Shown piece by piece: positions 32,115 to 42,927 of a stretch of DNA of 64,000 bases. Numbering within the stretch: the stretch's first letter is position 1; every line of letters starts with the position of its first letter. This DNA comes from Palaemon carinicauda (taxonomy: Eukaryota; Arthropoda; Malacostraca; Decapoda; Palaemonidae): NCBI RefSeq assembly GCF_036898095.1, contig NC_090744.1, forward strand, positions 94,863,228-94,927,227, in the 5' to 3' direction. Below the pieces are notes generated by a model that saw only the letters and a list, made by a program, of their open reading frames with translations, had not been told where the DNA came from and made no database searches. A program made the translations under genes and the position numbers.

Positions 32115-33308
32115 TTATGGGAATGTAGTGGCTGAGCCCTCACCTACTACTGCACTCGCTGCTACGAATGGTCCCAGGGTGTAGCAGTTCTCGTAAAGAG
32201 ACTGGACATCTTTGAGATAGAACGATGCGAACACTGACTTGCTTCTCCAATAGGTTGCATCCATAACACTCTGCAGAGAACGGTTCTGTTTGAAGGCCAC
32301 TGAAGTAGCCACAGCTCTCACTTCATGTGTCCTTACCTTCAGTAAAGCAAGGTCTTCTTCCTTCATATGAGAATGAGCTTCTCTAATCAGAAGCCTGATG
32401 TAGTAAGAAACTGCGTTCTTAGATATTGGTAGCGAAGGCTTCTTAACAGCACACCATAAGGCTTCTGATTGTCCTCGTAAAGGTTTTGACCTTTTCAGAT
32501 AGTGCCTAAGAGCTCTGACTGGGCAAAGTACTCTCTCCAGCTCGTTACCCACCAAGTTAGATAGGCTAGGGATCTCGAACGATTTAGGCCAAGGACGTGA
32601 AGGAAGCTCGTTTTTAGCCAAAAAACCGAGCTGCAAGGAACATGTAGCCGTTTCCGATGTGAAACCTATGTTCCTGCTGAAGGCGTGGATCTCACTTACT
32701 CTCTTAGCTGTTGCTAGGCATACTAGGAAAAGAGTTTTTAATGTGAGGTCCTTGAAAGAGGCTGATTGGAGCGGTTCAAATCTACATGACATCAGGAACC
32801 TTAGGACCACGTCTAGATTCCAGCCTGGAGTGGACAACCGACGTTCCTTAGAGGTCTCAAAAGACCTAAGGATGTCCTGCAGATCTTTGTTGGAGGAAAG
32901 ATCCAAGCCTCTGTGGCGGAAAACCGCTGCCAACATACTTCTATAACCCTTGATCGTAGGAGCTGATAGGGATCTAACGTTCCTTACATGTAACAGGAAG
33001 TCAGCAATCTGGGTTACAGTGGTATTGGTTGAGGAAACTGCATTGGCCTTGCACCAGTTTCTGAAGACTTCCCATTTAGATTGATAGACTCTGAGAGTGG
33101 ATGTCCTCCTAGCTCTAGCAATCGCTCTGGCTGCCTCCTTCGAAAAGCCTCTAGCTCTTGAGAGTCTTTCGATAGTCTGAAGGCAGTCAGACGAAGAGCG
33201 TGGAGGCTTGGGTGTACCTTCTTTACGTGAGGTTGACGTAGAAGGTCCACTCTTAGAGGAAGAGTCCTGGGAACGTCGACCAGCCATTGCAGTACCTCTG
33301 TGAACCAT
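32115..33308 (-). CDS. Family B copy 2 tyrosine recombinase, intact
   Basis: 397 residues from the ATG at 33306-33308, my choice because similarity to other DIRS YRs begins soon after and it overlaps only the RT 3' end (by about 295 bp). The frame is open much further upstream, but that part is RT read out of frame. N-terminal DNA-binding part: RRTSTLRVYQSKWEVFRNWC and SAPTIKGYRSMLAAVFRHRG. Catalytic core: Arg203 in LATAKRVSEIHAF, His328 and Arg331 in THEVRAVATS, Trp354, and Tyr364 in SVFASFYLKDV. All five key residues are present and there is no stop, so this is the only uninterrupted YR of the three B copies. Role: integration of circular element DNA. Confidence 0.82.
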   Translation of the reverse strand: MVHRGTAMAGRRSQDSSSKSGPSTSTSRKEGTPKPPRSSSDCLQTIERLSRARGFSKEAARAIARARRTSTLRVYQSKWEVFRNWCKANAVSSTNTTVTQIADFLLHVRNVRSLSAPTIKGYRSMLAAVFRHRGLDLSSNKDLQDILRSFETSKERRLSTPGWNLDVVLRFLMSCRFEPLQSASFKDLTLKTLFLVCLATAKRVSEIHAFSRNIGFTSETATCSLQLGFLAKNELPSRPWPKSFEIPSLSNLVGNELERVLCPVRALRHYLKRSKPLRGQSEALWCAVKKPSLPISKNAVSYYIRLLIREAHSHMKEEDLALLKVRTHEVRAVATSVAFKQNRSLQSVMDATYWRSKSVFASFYLKDVQSLYENCYTLGPFVAASAVVGEGSATTFP

Positions 33309-35200
33309 TCTCTCGCGGGCCAGAGGGGAGCAACCAACGTCAGCCGTGTCCCTTTGTGAGAGGCGAATTTCTGAAGTACCCTGTCGACAATCTTGAACGG
33401 CGGGAATGCATACAGGTCGAGATGGGACCAATCCAGCAGAAAAGCATCCACGTGAACTGCTGCTGGGTCTGGAATCGGCGAACAATACAATGGGAGCCTC
33501 TTGGTCATCGAGGTAGCGAACAGATCTATGGTTGGCTGACCCCACAGGGACCAAAGTCTGCTGCAAACATTCTTGTGAAGGGTCCACTCTGTGGGGATGA
33601 CCTGACCCTTCCGGCTGAGGCGATCTGCCATGACATTCATATCGCCCTGAATGAACCTCGTTACCAGCGTGAGCTTTCGATCTTTTGACCAAATGAGGAG
33701 GTCCCTTGCGATCTCGAACAACTTCCTCGAATGAGTCCCCCCCTGCTTGGAGATGTAAGCCAAGGCTGTGGTGTTGTCGGAGTTCACCTCCACCACCTTG
33801 TTTAGCTGGAGGGACTTGAAGTTCATTAAGGCCAGATGAACCGCCAACAACTCCTTGCAATTGATGTGGAGTGTTCTTTGTTCCTGATTCCATGTTCCCG
33901 AGCATTCCTGTCCGTCCAATGTCGCACCCCAGCCCGAGTCTGATGCGTCCGAGAAGAGATGGTGGTCGGGGGTCTGAACAGCTAACGAAAGACCTTCCTT
34001 GAGAAGAATGCTGTTCTTCCACCACGTTAGAGTAGACCTCATCTCTTCGGAAACAGGAATTGAGACCGTCTCTAGCGTCATGTCCTTGATCCAGTGAGCA
34101 GCCAGATGATACTGAAGGGGGCGGAGGTGGAGTCTCCCTAACTCGATGAACAGGGCCAGCGATGAAAGTGTCCCTGTTAGACTCATCCACTGCCTTACTG
34201 AGCATCGGCTCCTTCTCAGCATGCTCAGGATGCACTCTAGGGCTTGGTTGATTCTTGGGGCCGATGGAAAAGCCCGAAAAGCTCGACTCTGAATCTCCAT
34301 ACCCAGGTAAACAATGGTCTGGGATGGGACGAGCTGGGACTTCTCTAAATTGACCAGGAGGCCCAGTTCCTTGGTCAGATCCATAGTCCATCTGAGATTC
34401 TCCAGACAGCGACGACTTGTGGGAGCTCTTAAAAGCCAGTCGTCTAAATAGAGGGAGGCTCTGATGTCTGCCAAGTGAAGGAATTTCGCAATATTCCCCA
34501 TCAGTCGCGTAAACACAAGAGGTGCCGTGCTTAGGCCAAAACACAGGGCTTGGAACTGGTACACAACCTTTCCATAGACGAATCTCAGGAAAGGTTGGGA
34601 GTCTGGAAGGATGGGGACGTGAAAGTATGCGTCTTTCAGGTCTAACGAGACCATCCAGTCCTCCTGCCTGACCGCTGCTAGGACCGACTTCGTCGTCTCC
34701 ATAGTGAACGTCTGCTTGGTGACATAAGCATTGAGCGCACTGACGTCCAGCACCGGCCTCCAACATCCTGTCTTCTTGGCTACCAGGAAGAGACGGTTGT
34801 AAAAGCCCGGGGATTAATGGTCCCGGACTATGACCACTGCCTCCTTGTGTAGCAAGAGCGACACCTCTTGTTGCAACACTAGCCTCTTATCCTTCTCCTT
34901 GTAGTTGGGAGAGAGGTTGATGGGAGATGTAGCTAGAGGGGGATTGCGGCAGAACGGAATTCTGTATCCCTCCCTCAGCCACTTCACAGACTGAGCGTCT
35001 GCACCTCTGCTCTCCCAAGCTTGCCAGAAGGTCTTGAGTCTGGCTCCTACAGCTGTCTGGAGAGGAGGAAAGTCAAAACTTGCCTCTTGTGGACTTGGAA
35101 CCCTTCTTGGGCTTGCCACGGTTACTGTCTGCACGGGTACCTCCTCTGCTGGAGGTTCTGCCACGAAAGGGTGGGATGAACCTGGAAGCAGGAGTATCAA
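33014..35200 (-). pseudogene. Family B copy 2 RT/RNase H with one stop
   Basis: Same 728-codon frame as in copies 1 and 3, but codon 129 (CAA in the others) is TAA at 34814-34816, which cuts the protein before the RT palm. Everything downstream is open: SLDLKDAYFHV, LYLDDWLLRAP, RNase H FSDASDSGWG and NVMADRLSR. One other difference is Gly-to-Cys just before the WRPVLDVSALN block. A single C-to-T change explains the inactivation. Confidence 0.85.
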
Positions 35201-37517
35201 CTGCTAGAGGGCGGTAAGGTTTAGACACGGAAGGTAAGGTCTTAGCCTTACGTGCAGAAGAAGCCATGAGGTCATGCGTATCCTTCTGGAGAAGAGAGGC
35301 AGTCATCCCCTTAATTAATTCCTCCGGAAACAGACACTTGGACAGAGGAGCAAAAAGTAACTCTGACCTCTGGCAAGGGGTGATACCAGCAGATAAGAAG
35401 GAGCACAGATGTTCCCTTTTCTTGAGGACCCCTGATACATAAGAAGCCGCAAGCTCGCCAGACCCATCCCGTATTGCCTTGTCCATGCTGGACATGATCA
35501 GCATGGCTGAGTCCTTGTCAGAAGGGGCAGTCTTCCTGCTTAAGGCTCCCAGACACCAATCGAGGAAGTTGAATATCTCGAAGGCACGAAAGACTCCCCT
35601 TAACAAGTGATCAAGATCTGTAGGGGACCAGCAGATCTTCGAACGTCTCATAGCCAACCTGCGGGGAGAGTCAACCAGACTTGAGAAGTCGGCCTGGGCA
35701 GAGGCAGGAACCCCCAAGCCAGGTTCCTCTCCCGTAGCATACCAGACGCCCGACTTAGAAGCCAGCTTGGGAGGAGGAAACACAAAAGAGGTCCTTCCCA
35801 GTTGCTTCTTGGACTGCAACCAATCCCCCATAACCCTCAAAGCTCTCCTTGAAGATCTGGCAAGAACAAGCTTGGTGAAGGCAGGCGCAGTAGGCTGCAT
35901 GCCCAGAGCAAACTCGGAGGGAGGAGAACGAGGGGTTGCAGACACAAAGTGTTCAGGGTACAACTCTCTGAACAAAGCAAGGACTTTGCGGAAGTCTAAG
36001 GAGGGTGGCGAAGACTTGTGTCCTTCAACATCAGAATGAGGATCATCAAGATGAGCAGCTTCATCCTCAGAAGCCTCCTCACCCGACAGTTGAGTTGTAA
36101 GAGGCAAAGGCAGAGCAGCAAGCTGAACAGGTGAATCCTGCAGAACGGGTGCATGCGTACCTGCGGATCCATCATCATGCCTCTGCTGGACAGACTGTGA
36201 GCTGGCAACAACAAAAGCAGAGGGCCGGTGTGAGGGAGGGTCTGCGGTGGTATGCAGAGCATGCTGTGAGGCATGCGGCTCATGCTGCATGGCATGCGGC
36301 TCATGCTGCATGGGATGCGGCTCATGCTGCATGGTATGCGGCTTATGCTGCATGGCATGCGGCTCATGCTGCATGGGATGAGGCTCATGCTGCATGGTAT
36401 GAGGCTCATGCTGCATGGGATGAGGCTCATGCTGCATGGTATGAGGCTCATGCTGCATGGAATGCAGCTCATGCTGTAAGGTCTGCAGAGCATGCTGCAT
36501 GGGCTGAGGACTGCGCAACTGTGGAGGAGCTCTCACAGGAGGAGGGATGTTAACCTTCTCTGCCTGATAATCCTGCATAAAAGCCGCAAGCTGAGACTGC
36601 ATAGTCTGCAGCATGGACCACTTAGGGTCTACTGTGGTTGGAGCAGAGGCCTGTTGAGGGACCACTCTACCTCTCTTGGGAGGTGTGCAGTCATCCGATG
36701 ACTGCGGCGAGTCCGAACTGACCCAGTGGCTACACCTGGGCCGTTGGACTAGCTCTGAAGGGACTTTACGCTTAAGCGGTCGTGAGACCTTAGTCCACCG
36801 TTTCCTCCTGGAAACCTCTTCCACAGACGAGGAATGTAAGGGCTCATTCGTCTGGGAGTGGAAGGGACGATCCTTAGCAGATACGTCCGCAACCACAGAG
36901 GATACATCTGTGCGCCGATCAAGGCCCGCCGAACCCTTTGGTCCTTCGACATTGCTTCTCCCCTGGGCTTGGGAGCTTGCAAGAGGTCCCGGACTGGGAG
37001 GACGACTGGCACGCACAGATGTATCCTCATGCGCAACACTGACACTGACACTATGCACAGCACTAGCACTAACACTTCCCACTGCACTCTTCGCTTTCAG
37101 CTCTCTGACATCCGCCAAGAGCTGATTGCGGTCACTAACCAACGACTCCACCTTATCACCGAGAGCCTGAATGGCACGCAACATATCAGCCATTGCAGGC
37201 TGAGCACTCGTAGCAGGTTCGGGGGTCACCACCACAGGGGAAGGAAAAGGTTGAGGGGCATGGGGAGAGGAAATAACCAAAGAGCGAGAACTCCTCCTAT
37301 CTCTCTCCTTCTCTAACCTACGAGTATATCTGAGGAATTCATTAAAATCGAATTCCGAAAGCCCAGCACATTCCCCACATCGATCTTCCAATTGACAGGA
37401 TTTTCCCCTACAATTGGAACATACGGTGTGAGGATCAACAGAGGCCTTCGGAAGACGCCTATTACAAGCACTAACACTACATCGCCTATATTTAGGAACT
37501 TGGGAAGTGTCAGACAT
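35073..37517 (-). CDS. Family B copy 2 gag, intact
   Basis: 814 residues from ATG 37515-37517. The N-terminal module has Cys13, Cys18, His30, Cys33, Cys36, Cys41, Cys47 and Cys50 (DPHTVCSNCRGKSC, then DRCGEC), probably binding two zinc ions. A predicted coiled or polar segment follows (LGDKVESLVSDRNQLLADV). The middle is disordered, with a tandem heptad MQHEPHx repeat at 36270-36500. A conserved C-terminal domain (FVFPPPKLASKSGVWYATGE, FEIFNFLDWCLGALSRK) follows, ending in a basic tail (KKGSKSTRGKF). It overlaps the RT frame by 128 bp in another frame. Role: packaging of element RNA, by analogy. Confidence 0.82.
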   Translation of the reverse strand: MSDTSQVPKYRRCSVSACNRRLPKASVDPHTVCSNCRGKSCQLEDRCGECAGLSEFDFNEFLRYTRRLEKERDRRSSRSLVISSPHAPQPFPSPVVVTPEPATSAQPAMADMLRAIQALGDKVESLVSDRNQLLADVRELKAKSAVGSVSASAVHSVSVSVAHEDTSVRASRPPSPGPLASSQAQGRSNVEGPKGSAGLDRRTDVSSVVADVSAKDRPFHSQTNEPLHSSSVEEVSRRKRWTKVSRPLKRKVPSELVQRPRCSHWVSSDSPQSSDDCTPPKRGRVVPQQASAPTTVDPKWSMLQTMQSQLAAFMQDYQAEKVNIPPPVRAPPQLRSPQPMQHALQTLQHELHSMQHEPHTMQHEPHPMQHEPHTMQHEPHPMQHEPHAMQHKPHTMQHEPHPMQHEPHAMQHEPHASQHALHTTADPPSHRPSAFVVASSQSVQQRHDDGSAGTHAPVLQDSPVQLAALPLPLTTQLSGEEASEDEAAHLDDPHSDVEGHKSSPPSLDFRKVLALFRELYPEHFVSATPRSPPSEFALGMQPTAPAFTKLVLARSSRRALRVMGDWLQSKKQLGRTSFVFPPPKLASKSGVWYATGEEPGLGVPASAQADFSSLVDSPRRLAMRRSKICWSPTDLDHLLRGVFRAFEIFNFLDWCLGALSRKTAPSDKDSAMLIMSSMDKAIRDGSGELAASYVSGVLKKREHLCSFLSAGITPCQRSELLFAPLSKCLFPEELIKGMTASLLQKDTHDLMASSARKAKTLPSVSKPYRPLAVDTPASRFIPPFRGRTSSRGGTRADSNRGKPKKGSKSTRGKF
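36262..36500 (-). repeat. 21-bp tandem repeat in copy 2 gag (MQHEPHx)
   Basis: About eleven units of ATGCGGCTCATGCTGCATGG type, 21 bp each, coding for MQHEPHT/P/A repeats on the minus strand. On the plus strand the same DNA gives an open but meaningless MLHGMRL repeat. Confidence 0.9.
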
Positions 37518-37731
37518 CTTGAATTCTAGAAGTAGTCAAAGGGGGAATTCCAAAGTAAAGCAAAGATCGTTAACCAATGAATCAAATTAATACCAAAAGC
37601 TTGCTAAGCTAAGGCTAAAGCTTCCTGTACAGCGAAGGCTAAATTTCAGAGCAAATACTTCACCAAATCGTGAACAAAAGACTCCAAAATCAACAGCGTA
37701 TCCATGTAGGTCTTGCCGGTGGCACGACAGA

Positions 37732-37902
37732 GGAAAAATTGAGGTCTTGTTGACAAGAAGTACTGGAGTACCTGACCACAGATGGCGCTGGTGAGTACAC
37801 CCCCACCTGTATAAGCGATCGCTGGCGTATCCCGACCGTAGATTTCTGTCGGGCAACGGAGTTGACAGCTACATGATCATCGGGTAAGATTAATATTGAA
37901 AA
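37732..37902 (-). repeat. Family B copy 2 right ITR
   Basis: From AAAAATTGAGGTCTTGTTGA to ACATGATCATCGGGTAAGAT, ending TTAATATTGAAAA at the junction with copy 1. Confidence 0.88.
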
Positions 37903-38481
37903 AAGAGTTTTTAATGTGAGGTCCTTGAAAGAGGCTGATTGTAGCGGTTCAAATCTAGATGACATCAGGAACCTTAGGACCACGTCTAGATTCCAGCCTG
38001 GAGTGGACAACCGACGTTCCTTAGAGGTCTCAAAAGACCTAAGGATGTCCTGCAGATCTTTGTTGGAGGAAAGATCCAAGCCTCTGTGGCGGAAAACCGC
38101 TGCCAACATACTTCTATAACCCTTGATCGTAGGAGCTGATAGGGATCTAACGTTCCTTAGATGTAACAGGAAGTCAGCAATCTGGGTTACAGTGGTACTG
38201 GTTGAGGAAACTGCATTGGCCTTGCACCAGGTTCTGAAGACTTCCCATTTAGATTGATAGACTCTGAGAGTGGATGTTCTCCTAGCTCTAGCAATCGCTC
38301 TGGCTGCCTCCTTCGAAAAGCCTCTAGCTCTTGAGAGTCTTTCGATAGTCTGAAGGCAGTCAGACGAAGAGCGTGGAGGCTTGGGTGTACCTTCTTTACG
38401 TGAGGTTGACGCAGAAGGTCCACTCTTAGAGGAAGAGTCCTGGGAACGTCGACCAGCCATTGCAGTACCTCTGTGAACCAT
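37903..38481 (-). pseudogene. Family B copy 1 tyrosine recombinase, N-terminal half
   Basis: Continues the gene cut at 31380. From the ATG at 38479-38481 it encodes the N-terminal DNA-binding part (TLRVYQSKWEVFRTWCKAN, APTIKGYRSMLAAVFRHRG) up to SFKDLTLKTLF, then runs into the end of copy 2. Removing copy 2 would rejoin the halves with at most a few A residues of difference. Confidence 0.85.
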
Positions 38482-40373
38482 TCTCTCGCGGGCCAGAGGG
38501 GAGCAACCAACGTCAGCCGTGTCCCTTTGTGAGAGGCGAATTTCTGAAGTACCCTGTTGACAATCTTGAACGGCGGGAATGCATACAGGTCGAGATGGGA
38601 CCAATCCAGCAGAAAAGCATCCACGTGAACTGCTGCCGGGTCTGGAATCGGAGAACAATACAATGGGAGCCTCTTGGTCATCGAGGTAGCGAACAGATCT
38701 ATGGTAGGCTGACCCCACAGGGACCAAAGTCTGCTGCAAACATTCTTGTGAAGGGTCCACTCTGTGGGGATGACCTGACCCTTCCGGCTGAGGCGATCTG
38801 CCATGACATTCATATCGCCCTGAATGAACCTCGTTACCAGCGTGAGCCTTCGATCTTTTGACCAAATGAGGAGGTCCCTTGCGATCTCGAACAACTTCCT
38901 CGAATGAGTCCCCCCCTGCTTGGAGATGTAAGCCAAGGCTGTGGTGTTGTCGGAGTTCACCTCCACCACCTTGTTTAGCTGGAGGGACTTGAAGTTCATT
39001 AAGGCCAGATGAACCGCCAACAACTCCTTGCAATTGATGTGGAGTGTTCTTTGTTCCTGATTCCATGTTCCCGAGCATTCCTGTCCGTCCAATGTCGCAC
39101 CCCAGCCCGAGTCTGATGCGTCCGAGAAGAGATGGTGGTCGGGGGTCTGAACAGCTAACGAAAGACCTTCCTTGAGAAGAATGCTGTTCTTCCACCACGT
39201 TAGAGTAGACCTCATCTTTTCGGAAACAGGAATTGAGACCGTCTCTAGCGTCATGTCCTTGATCCAGTGAGCAGCCAGATGATACTGAAGGGGGCGGAGG
39301 TGGAGTCTCCCTAACTCGATGAACAGGGACAGCGATGAAAGTGTCCCTGTTAGACTCATCCACTGCCTTACTGAGCATCGGCTCCTTCTCAGCATGCTCA
39401 GGATGCACTCTAGGGCTTGGTTGATCCTTGGGGCCGACGGAAAAGCCCGAAAAGCTCGACTCTGAATCTCCATACCCAGGTAAACAATGGTCTGGGATGG
39501 GACGAGCTGGGACTTCTCTAAATTGACCAGGAGGCCCAGTTCCTTGGTCAGATCCATAGTCCATCTGAGATTCTCCAGACAGCGACGACTTGTGGGAGCT
39601 CTTAAAAGCCAGTCGTCTAAATAGAGGGAGGCTCTGATGTCTGCCAAGTGAAGGAATTTCGCAATATTCCTCATCAGTCGCGTAAACACAAGAGGTGCCG
39701 TGCTTAGGCCAAAACACAGGGCTTGGAACTGGTACACAACCTTTCCATAGACGAATCTCAGGAAAGGTTGGGAGTCTGGATGGATGGGGACGTGAAAGTA
39801 TGCGTCTTTCAGGTCTAACGAGACCATCCAGTCCTCCTGCCTGACCGCTGCTAGGACCGACTTCGTCGTCTCCATAGTGAACGTCTGCTTGGTGACATAA
39901 GCATTGAGCGCACTGACGTCCAGCACCGGTCTCCAACCTCCTGTCTTCTTGGCTACCAGGAAGAGACGGTTGTAAAAGCCCGGGGATTGATGGTCCCGGA
40001 CTATGACCACTGCCTCCTTGTGTAGCAAGAGCGACACCTCTTGTTGCAACGCTAGCCTCTTGTCCTTCTCCTTGTAGTTGGGAGAGAGGTTGATGGGAGA
40101 TGTAGCTAGAGGGGGATTGCGGCAGAACGGAATTCTGTATCCCTCCCTCAGCCACTTCACAGACTGAGCGTCTGCACCTCTGCTCTCCCAAGCTTGCCAG
40201 AAGGTCTTGAGTCTGGCTCCTACAGCTGTCTGGAGAGGAGGGAAGTCAAAACTTGCCTCTTGTGGACTTGGAACCCTTCTTGGACTTGCCACGGTTACTG
40301 TCTGCACGGGTACCTCCTCTGCTGGAGGTTCTGCCACGAAAGGGTGGGATGAACCTGGAAGCAGGAGTATCAA
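38187..40373 (-). CDS. Family B copy 1 RT/RNase H, intact
   Basis: 728 residues. Fingers/palm: KKTGGWRPVLDVSALNAYV, first catalytic Asp187 in VSLDLKDAYFHVPI, QALCFGLSTAPLVFTRLM, and Asp253-Asp254 in LYLDDWLLRAP. The primer-grip-like NLEKSQLVPSQTIVYLGMEI comes next. RNase H has the complete acidic set Asp418 (FSDASDSGWG), Glu450 (INCKELLAVHLAL), Asp475 (VNSDNTTALAY) and Asp526 (NVMADRLSR). The post-RNase H block (TIDLFATSMTKRLPLYCSPI, FPPFKIVNRVLQKF, TLVAPLWPAREWF) is the region where some DIRS elements have a methyltransferase; I see no DPPY motif here. Start chosen at the first ATG; translation may instead begin by frameshift from gag, which it overlaps by 128 bp. Confidence 0.82.
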   Translation of the reverse strand: MILLLPGSSHPFVAEPPAEEVPVQTVTVASPRRVPSPQEASFDFPPLQTAVGARLKTFWQAWESRGADAQSVKWLREGYRIPFCRNPPLATSPINLSPNYKEKDKRLALQQEVSLLLHKEAVVIVRDHQSPGFYNRLFLVAKKTGGWRPVLDVSALNAYVTKQTFTMETTKSVLAAVRQEDWMVSLDLKDAYFHVPIHPDSQPFLRFVYGKVVYQFQALCFGLSTAPLVFTRLMRNIAKFLHLADIRASLYLDDWLLRAPTSRRCLENLRWTMDLTKELGLLVNLEKSQLVPSQTIVYLGMEIQSRAFRAFPSAPRINQALECILSMLRRSRCSVRQWMSLTGTLSSLSLFIELGRLHLRPLQYHLAAHWIKDMTLETVSIPVSEKMRSTLTWWKNSILLKEGLSLAVQTPDHHLFSDASDSGWGATLDGQECSGTWNQEQRTLHINCKELLAVHLALMNFKSLQLNKVVEVNSDNTTALAYISKQGGTHSRKLFEIARDLLIWSKDRRLTLVTRFIQGDMNVMADRLSRKGQVIPTEWTLHKNVCSRLWSLWGQPTIDLFATSMTKRLPLYCSPIPDPAAVHVDAFLLDWSHLDLYAFPPFKIVNRVLQKFASHKGTRLTLVAPLWPAREWFTEVLQWLVDVPRTLPLRVDLLRQPHVKKVHPSLHALRLTAFRLSKDSQELEAFRRRQPERLLELGEHPLSESINLNGKSSEPGARPMQFPQPVPL

Positions 40374-42713
40374 CTGCTAGAGGGCGGTAAGGTTTAGTCA
40401 CGGAAGGTAAGGTCTTAGCCTTACGTGCAGAAGAAGCCATGAGGTCATGCGTATCCTTCTGGAGAAGAGAGGCAGTCATCCCCTTAATTAATTCCTCCGG
40501 AAACAGACACTTGGACAGAGGAGCAAAAAGTAACTCTGACCTCTGGCAAGGGGTGATACCAGCAGATAAGAAGGAGCACAGATGTTCCCTTTTCTTGAGG
40601 ACCCCTGATACATAAGAAGCCGCAAGCTCGCCAGACCCATCCCGTATTGCCTTGTCCATGCTGGACATGATCAGCATGGCTGAGTCCTTGTCAGAAGGGG
40701 CAGTCTTCCTGCTTAAGGCTCCCAGACACCAATCGAGGAAGTTGAATATCTCGAAGGCACGAAAGACTCCCCTTAACAAGTGATCAAGATCTGTAGGGGA
40801 CCAGCAGATCTTCGAACGTCTCATAGCCAACCTGCGGGGAGAGTCAACCAGACTTGAGAAGTCGGCCTGTGCAGAGGCAGGAACCCCCAAGCCAGGTTCC
40901 TCTCCCGTGGCATACCAGACGCCCGACTTAGAAGCCAGCTTGGGAGGAGGAAACACAAAAGAGGTCCTTCCCAGTTGCTTCTTGGACTGCAACCAATCCC
41001 CCATAACCCTCAAAGCTCTCCTTGAAGATCTGGCAAGAACAAGCTTGGTGAAGGCAGGAGCAGTAGACTGCATGCCCAGAGCAAACTCGGAGGGAGGAGA
41101 ACGAGGGGTTGCAGACACAAAGTGTTCAGGGTACAACTCTCTGAACAAAGCAAGGACTTTGCGGAAGTCTAGGGAGGGTGGCGAAGACTTGTGTCCTTCA
41201 ACATCAGAATGAGGATCATCAAGATGAGCAGCTTCTTCCTCAGAAGCCTCCTCACCCGACAGTTGAGTTGTAAGAGGCAAAGGCAGAGCAGCAAGCTGAA
41301 CGGCTGAATCCTGCAGAACGGGTGCATGCGTACCTGCGGATCCATCATCATGCCTCTGCTGGACAGACTGTGAGCTGGCAACAACAAAAGCAGAGGGCCG
41401 GTGTGAGGGAGGGTCTGCGGTGGGCTGAGGAGCATGCGGTGTGGTATGCAGAGCATGCTGTGAGGCATGCGGCTCATGCTGCATGGCATGCGGCTCATGC
41501 TGCATGGGATGCGGCTCATGTTGCATGGTATGCGGCTTATGCTGCATGGCATGCGGCTCATGCTGCATGGGATGAGGCTCATGCTGCATGGTATGAGGCT
41601 CATGCTGCATGGGATGAGGCTCATGCTGCATGGTATGAGGCTCATGCTGCATGGAATGCGGCTCATGCTGTAAGGTCTGCAGAGCATGCTGCATGGGCTG
41701 AGGACTGCGCCACTGTGGAGGAGCTCTCACAGGAGGAGGGATGTTAACCTTCTCTGCCTGATAATCCTGCATAAAAGCCGCAAGCTGAGACTGCATAGTC
41801 TGCAGCATGGACCACTTAGGGTCTACTGTGGTTGGAGCAGAGGCCTGTTGAGGAACCACTCTACCTCTCTTGGGAGGTGTGCAGTCATCCGATGACTGCG
41901 GCGAGTCCGAACTGACCCAGTGGCTACACCTGGGCCGTTGGACTAGCTCTGAAGGGACTTTACGCTTAAGCGGTCGTGAGACCTTAGTCCACCGTTTCCT
42001 CCTGGAAACCTCTTCCACAGACGAGGAATGTAAGGGCTCATTCGTCTGGGAGTGGAAGGGACGATCCTTAGCAGATACGTCCGCAACCACAGAGGATACA
42101 TCTGTGCGCCGATCAAGGCCCGCCGAACCCTTTGGTCCTTCGACATTGCTTCTCCCCTGGGCTTGGGAGCTTGCAAGAGGTCCCAGACTGGGAGGACGAC
42201 TGGCACGCACAGATGTATCCTCATGCGCAACACTGACACTGACACTATGCACAGCACTAGCACTAACACTTCCCACTGCACTCTTCGCTTTCAGCTCTCT
42301 GACATCCGCCAAGAGCTGATTGCGGTCACTAACCAACGACTCCACCTTATCACCGAGAGCCTGAATGGCACGCAACATATCAGCCATTGCAGGCTGAGCA
42401 CTCGTAGCAGGTTCGGGGGTCACCACCACAGGGGAAGGAAAAGGTTGAGGGGCATGGGGAGAGGAAATAACCAAAGAGCGAGAAGAACTCCTCCTATCTC
42501 TCTTCTTCTCTAACCTACGAGTATATCTGAGGATTCATTAAAATCGAATTCCGAAAGCCCAGCACATTCCCCACATCGATCTTTCAATTGACAGGATTTT
42601 CCCCTACAATTGGAACATACGGTGTGAGGATCAACAGAGGCCTTCGGAAGACGCCTATTACAAGTACTAACACTACATCGCCTATATTTAGGAACTTGGG
42701 AAGTGTCAGACAT
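40246..42713 (-). pseudogene. Family B copy 1 gag with 1-bp deletion
   Basis: Same gene as copy 2 gag, from ATG 42711-42713, with the Cys/His module intact. One base is missing at about 42533 (AGGATTC where copies 2 and 3 have AGGAATTC), which shifts the frame after about 60 codons. The remaining 742 codons are open from 42474 to 40246. It has an extra TPHAPQP-type insertion next to the MQHEPH repeats. Only this lesion separates it from an intact gag. Confidence 0.85.
41455..41695 (-). repeat. 21-bp tandem repeat in copy 1 gag
   Basis: Same MQHEPHx-coding array as in copies 2 and 3, with small differences in unit order. Confidence 0.9.
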
Positions 42714-42927
42714 CTTGAATTCTAGAAGTAGTCAAAGGGGGAATTCCAAAGTAAAGCAAAGATCGTTAACCAATGAATCAAATTAATACCAAAAGCTTGC
42801 TAAGCTAAGGCTAAAGCTTCCTGTACAGCGAAGGCTAAATTTCAGAGCAAATACTTCACCAAATCGTGAACAAAAGACTCCAAAATCAACAGCGTATCCA
42901 TGTAGGTCTTGCCGGTGGCACGACAGA

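Larger units (their letters stand above)
31381..37902 (-). mobile_element. Family B DIRS copy 2, nested in copy 1
   Basis: Complete 6.52-kb element inserted in the YR gene of copy 1 in the same orientation. The junctions are GCATACTAGG|AAATGTT on the left and TATTGAAAA|AAGAGTTTTT on the right. Copy 3 shows the region closest to uninterrupted (ACTAGGAAAAGTTTTT), and copy 2's own YR gene has ACTAGGAAAAGAGTTTTT. Gag and YR are open; RT has one premature stop. Because it sits in copy 1, it is the younger insertion. Confidence 0.9.

Noticed and set aside
33309..34766. The N-terminal half of the long open frame that contains the copy 2 recombinase
   Set aside because: It is the RT gene in another frame; the peptide (RPHPSRLPTF, SGCSLDQGHD and similar) has no domain character. 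Only 32115-33308 is recombinase.
36273..36479. Plus-strand open frame of repeated MLHGMRL units (also at 41467 and 49299)
   Set aside because: Shadow of the 21-bp gag repeat; the gag reading is long, conserved and has flanking domains.
36262..36500. Regular repeats that could be mistaken for a CRISPR array
   Set aside because: No unique spacers, 21-bp units in frame with gag, eukaryotic context.
37690..40191. An 833-codon open frame on the minus strand
   Set aside because: It crosses the junction of copies 1 and 2 and is mostly RT read out of frame, joined to the YR N-terminal half and the right end of copy 2. Not a gene as a whole.
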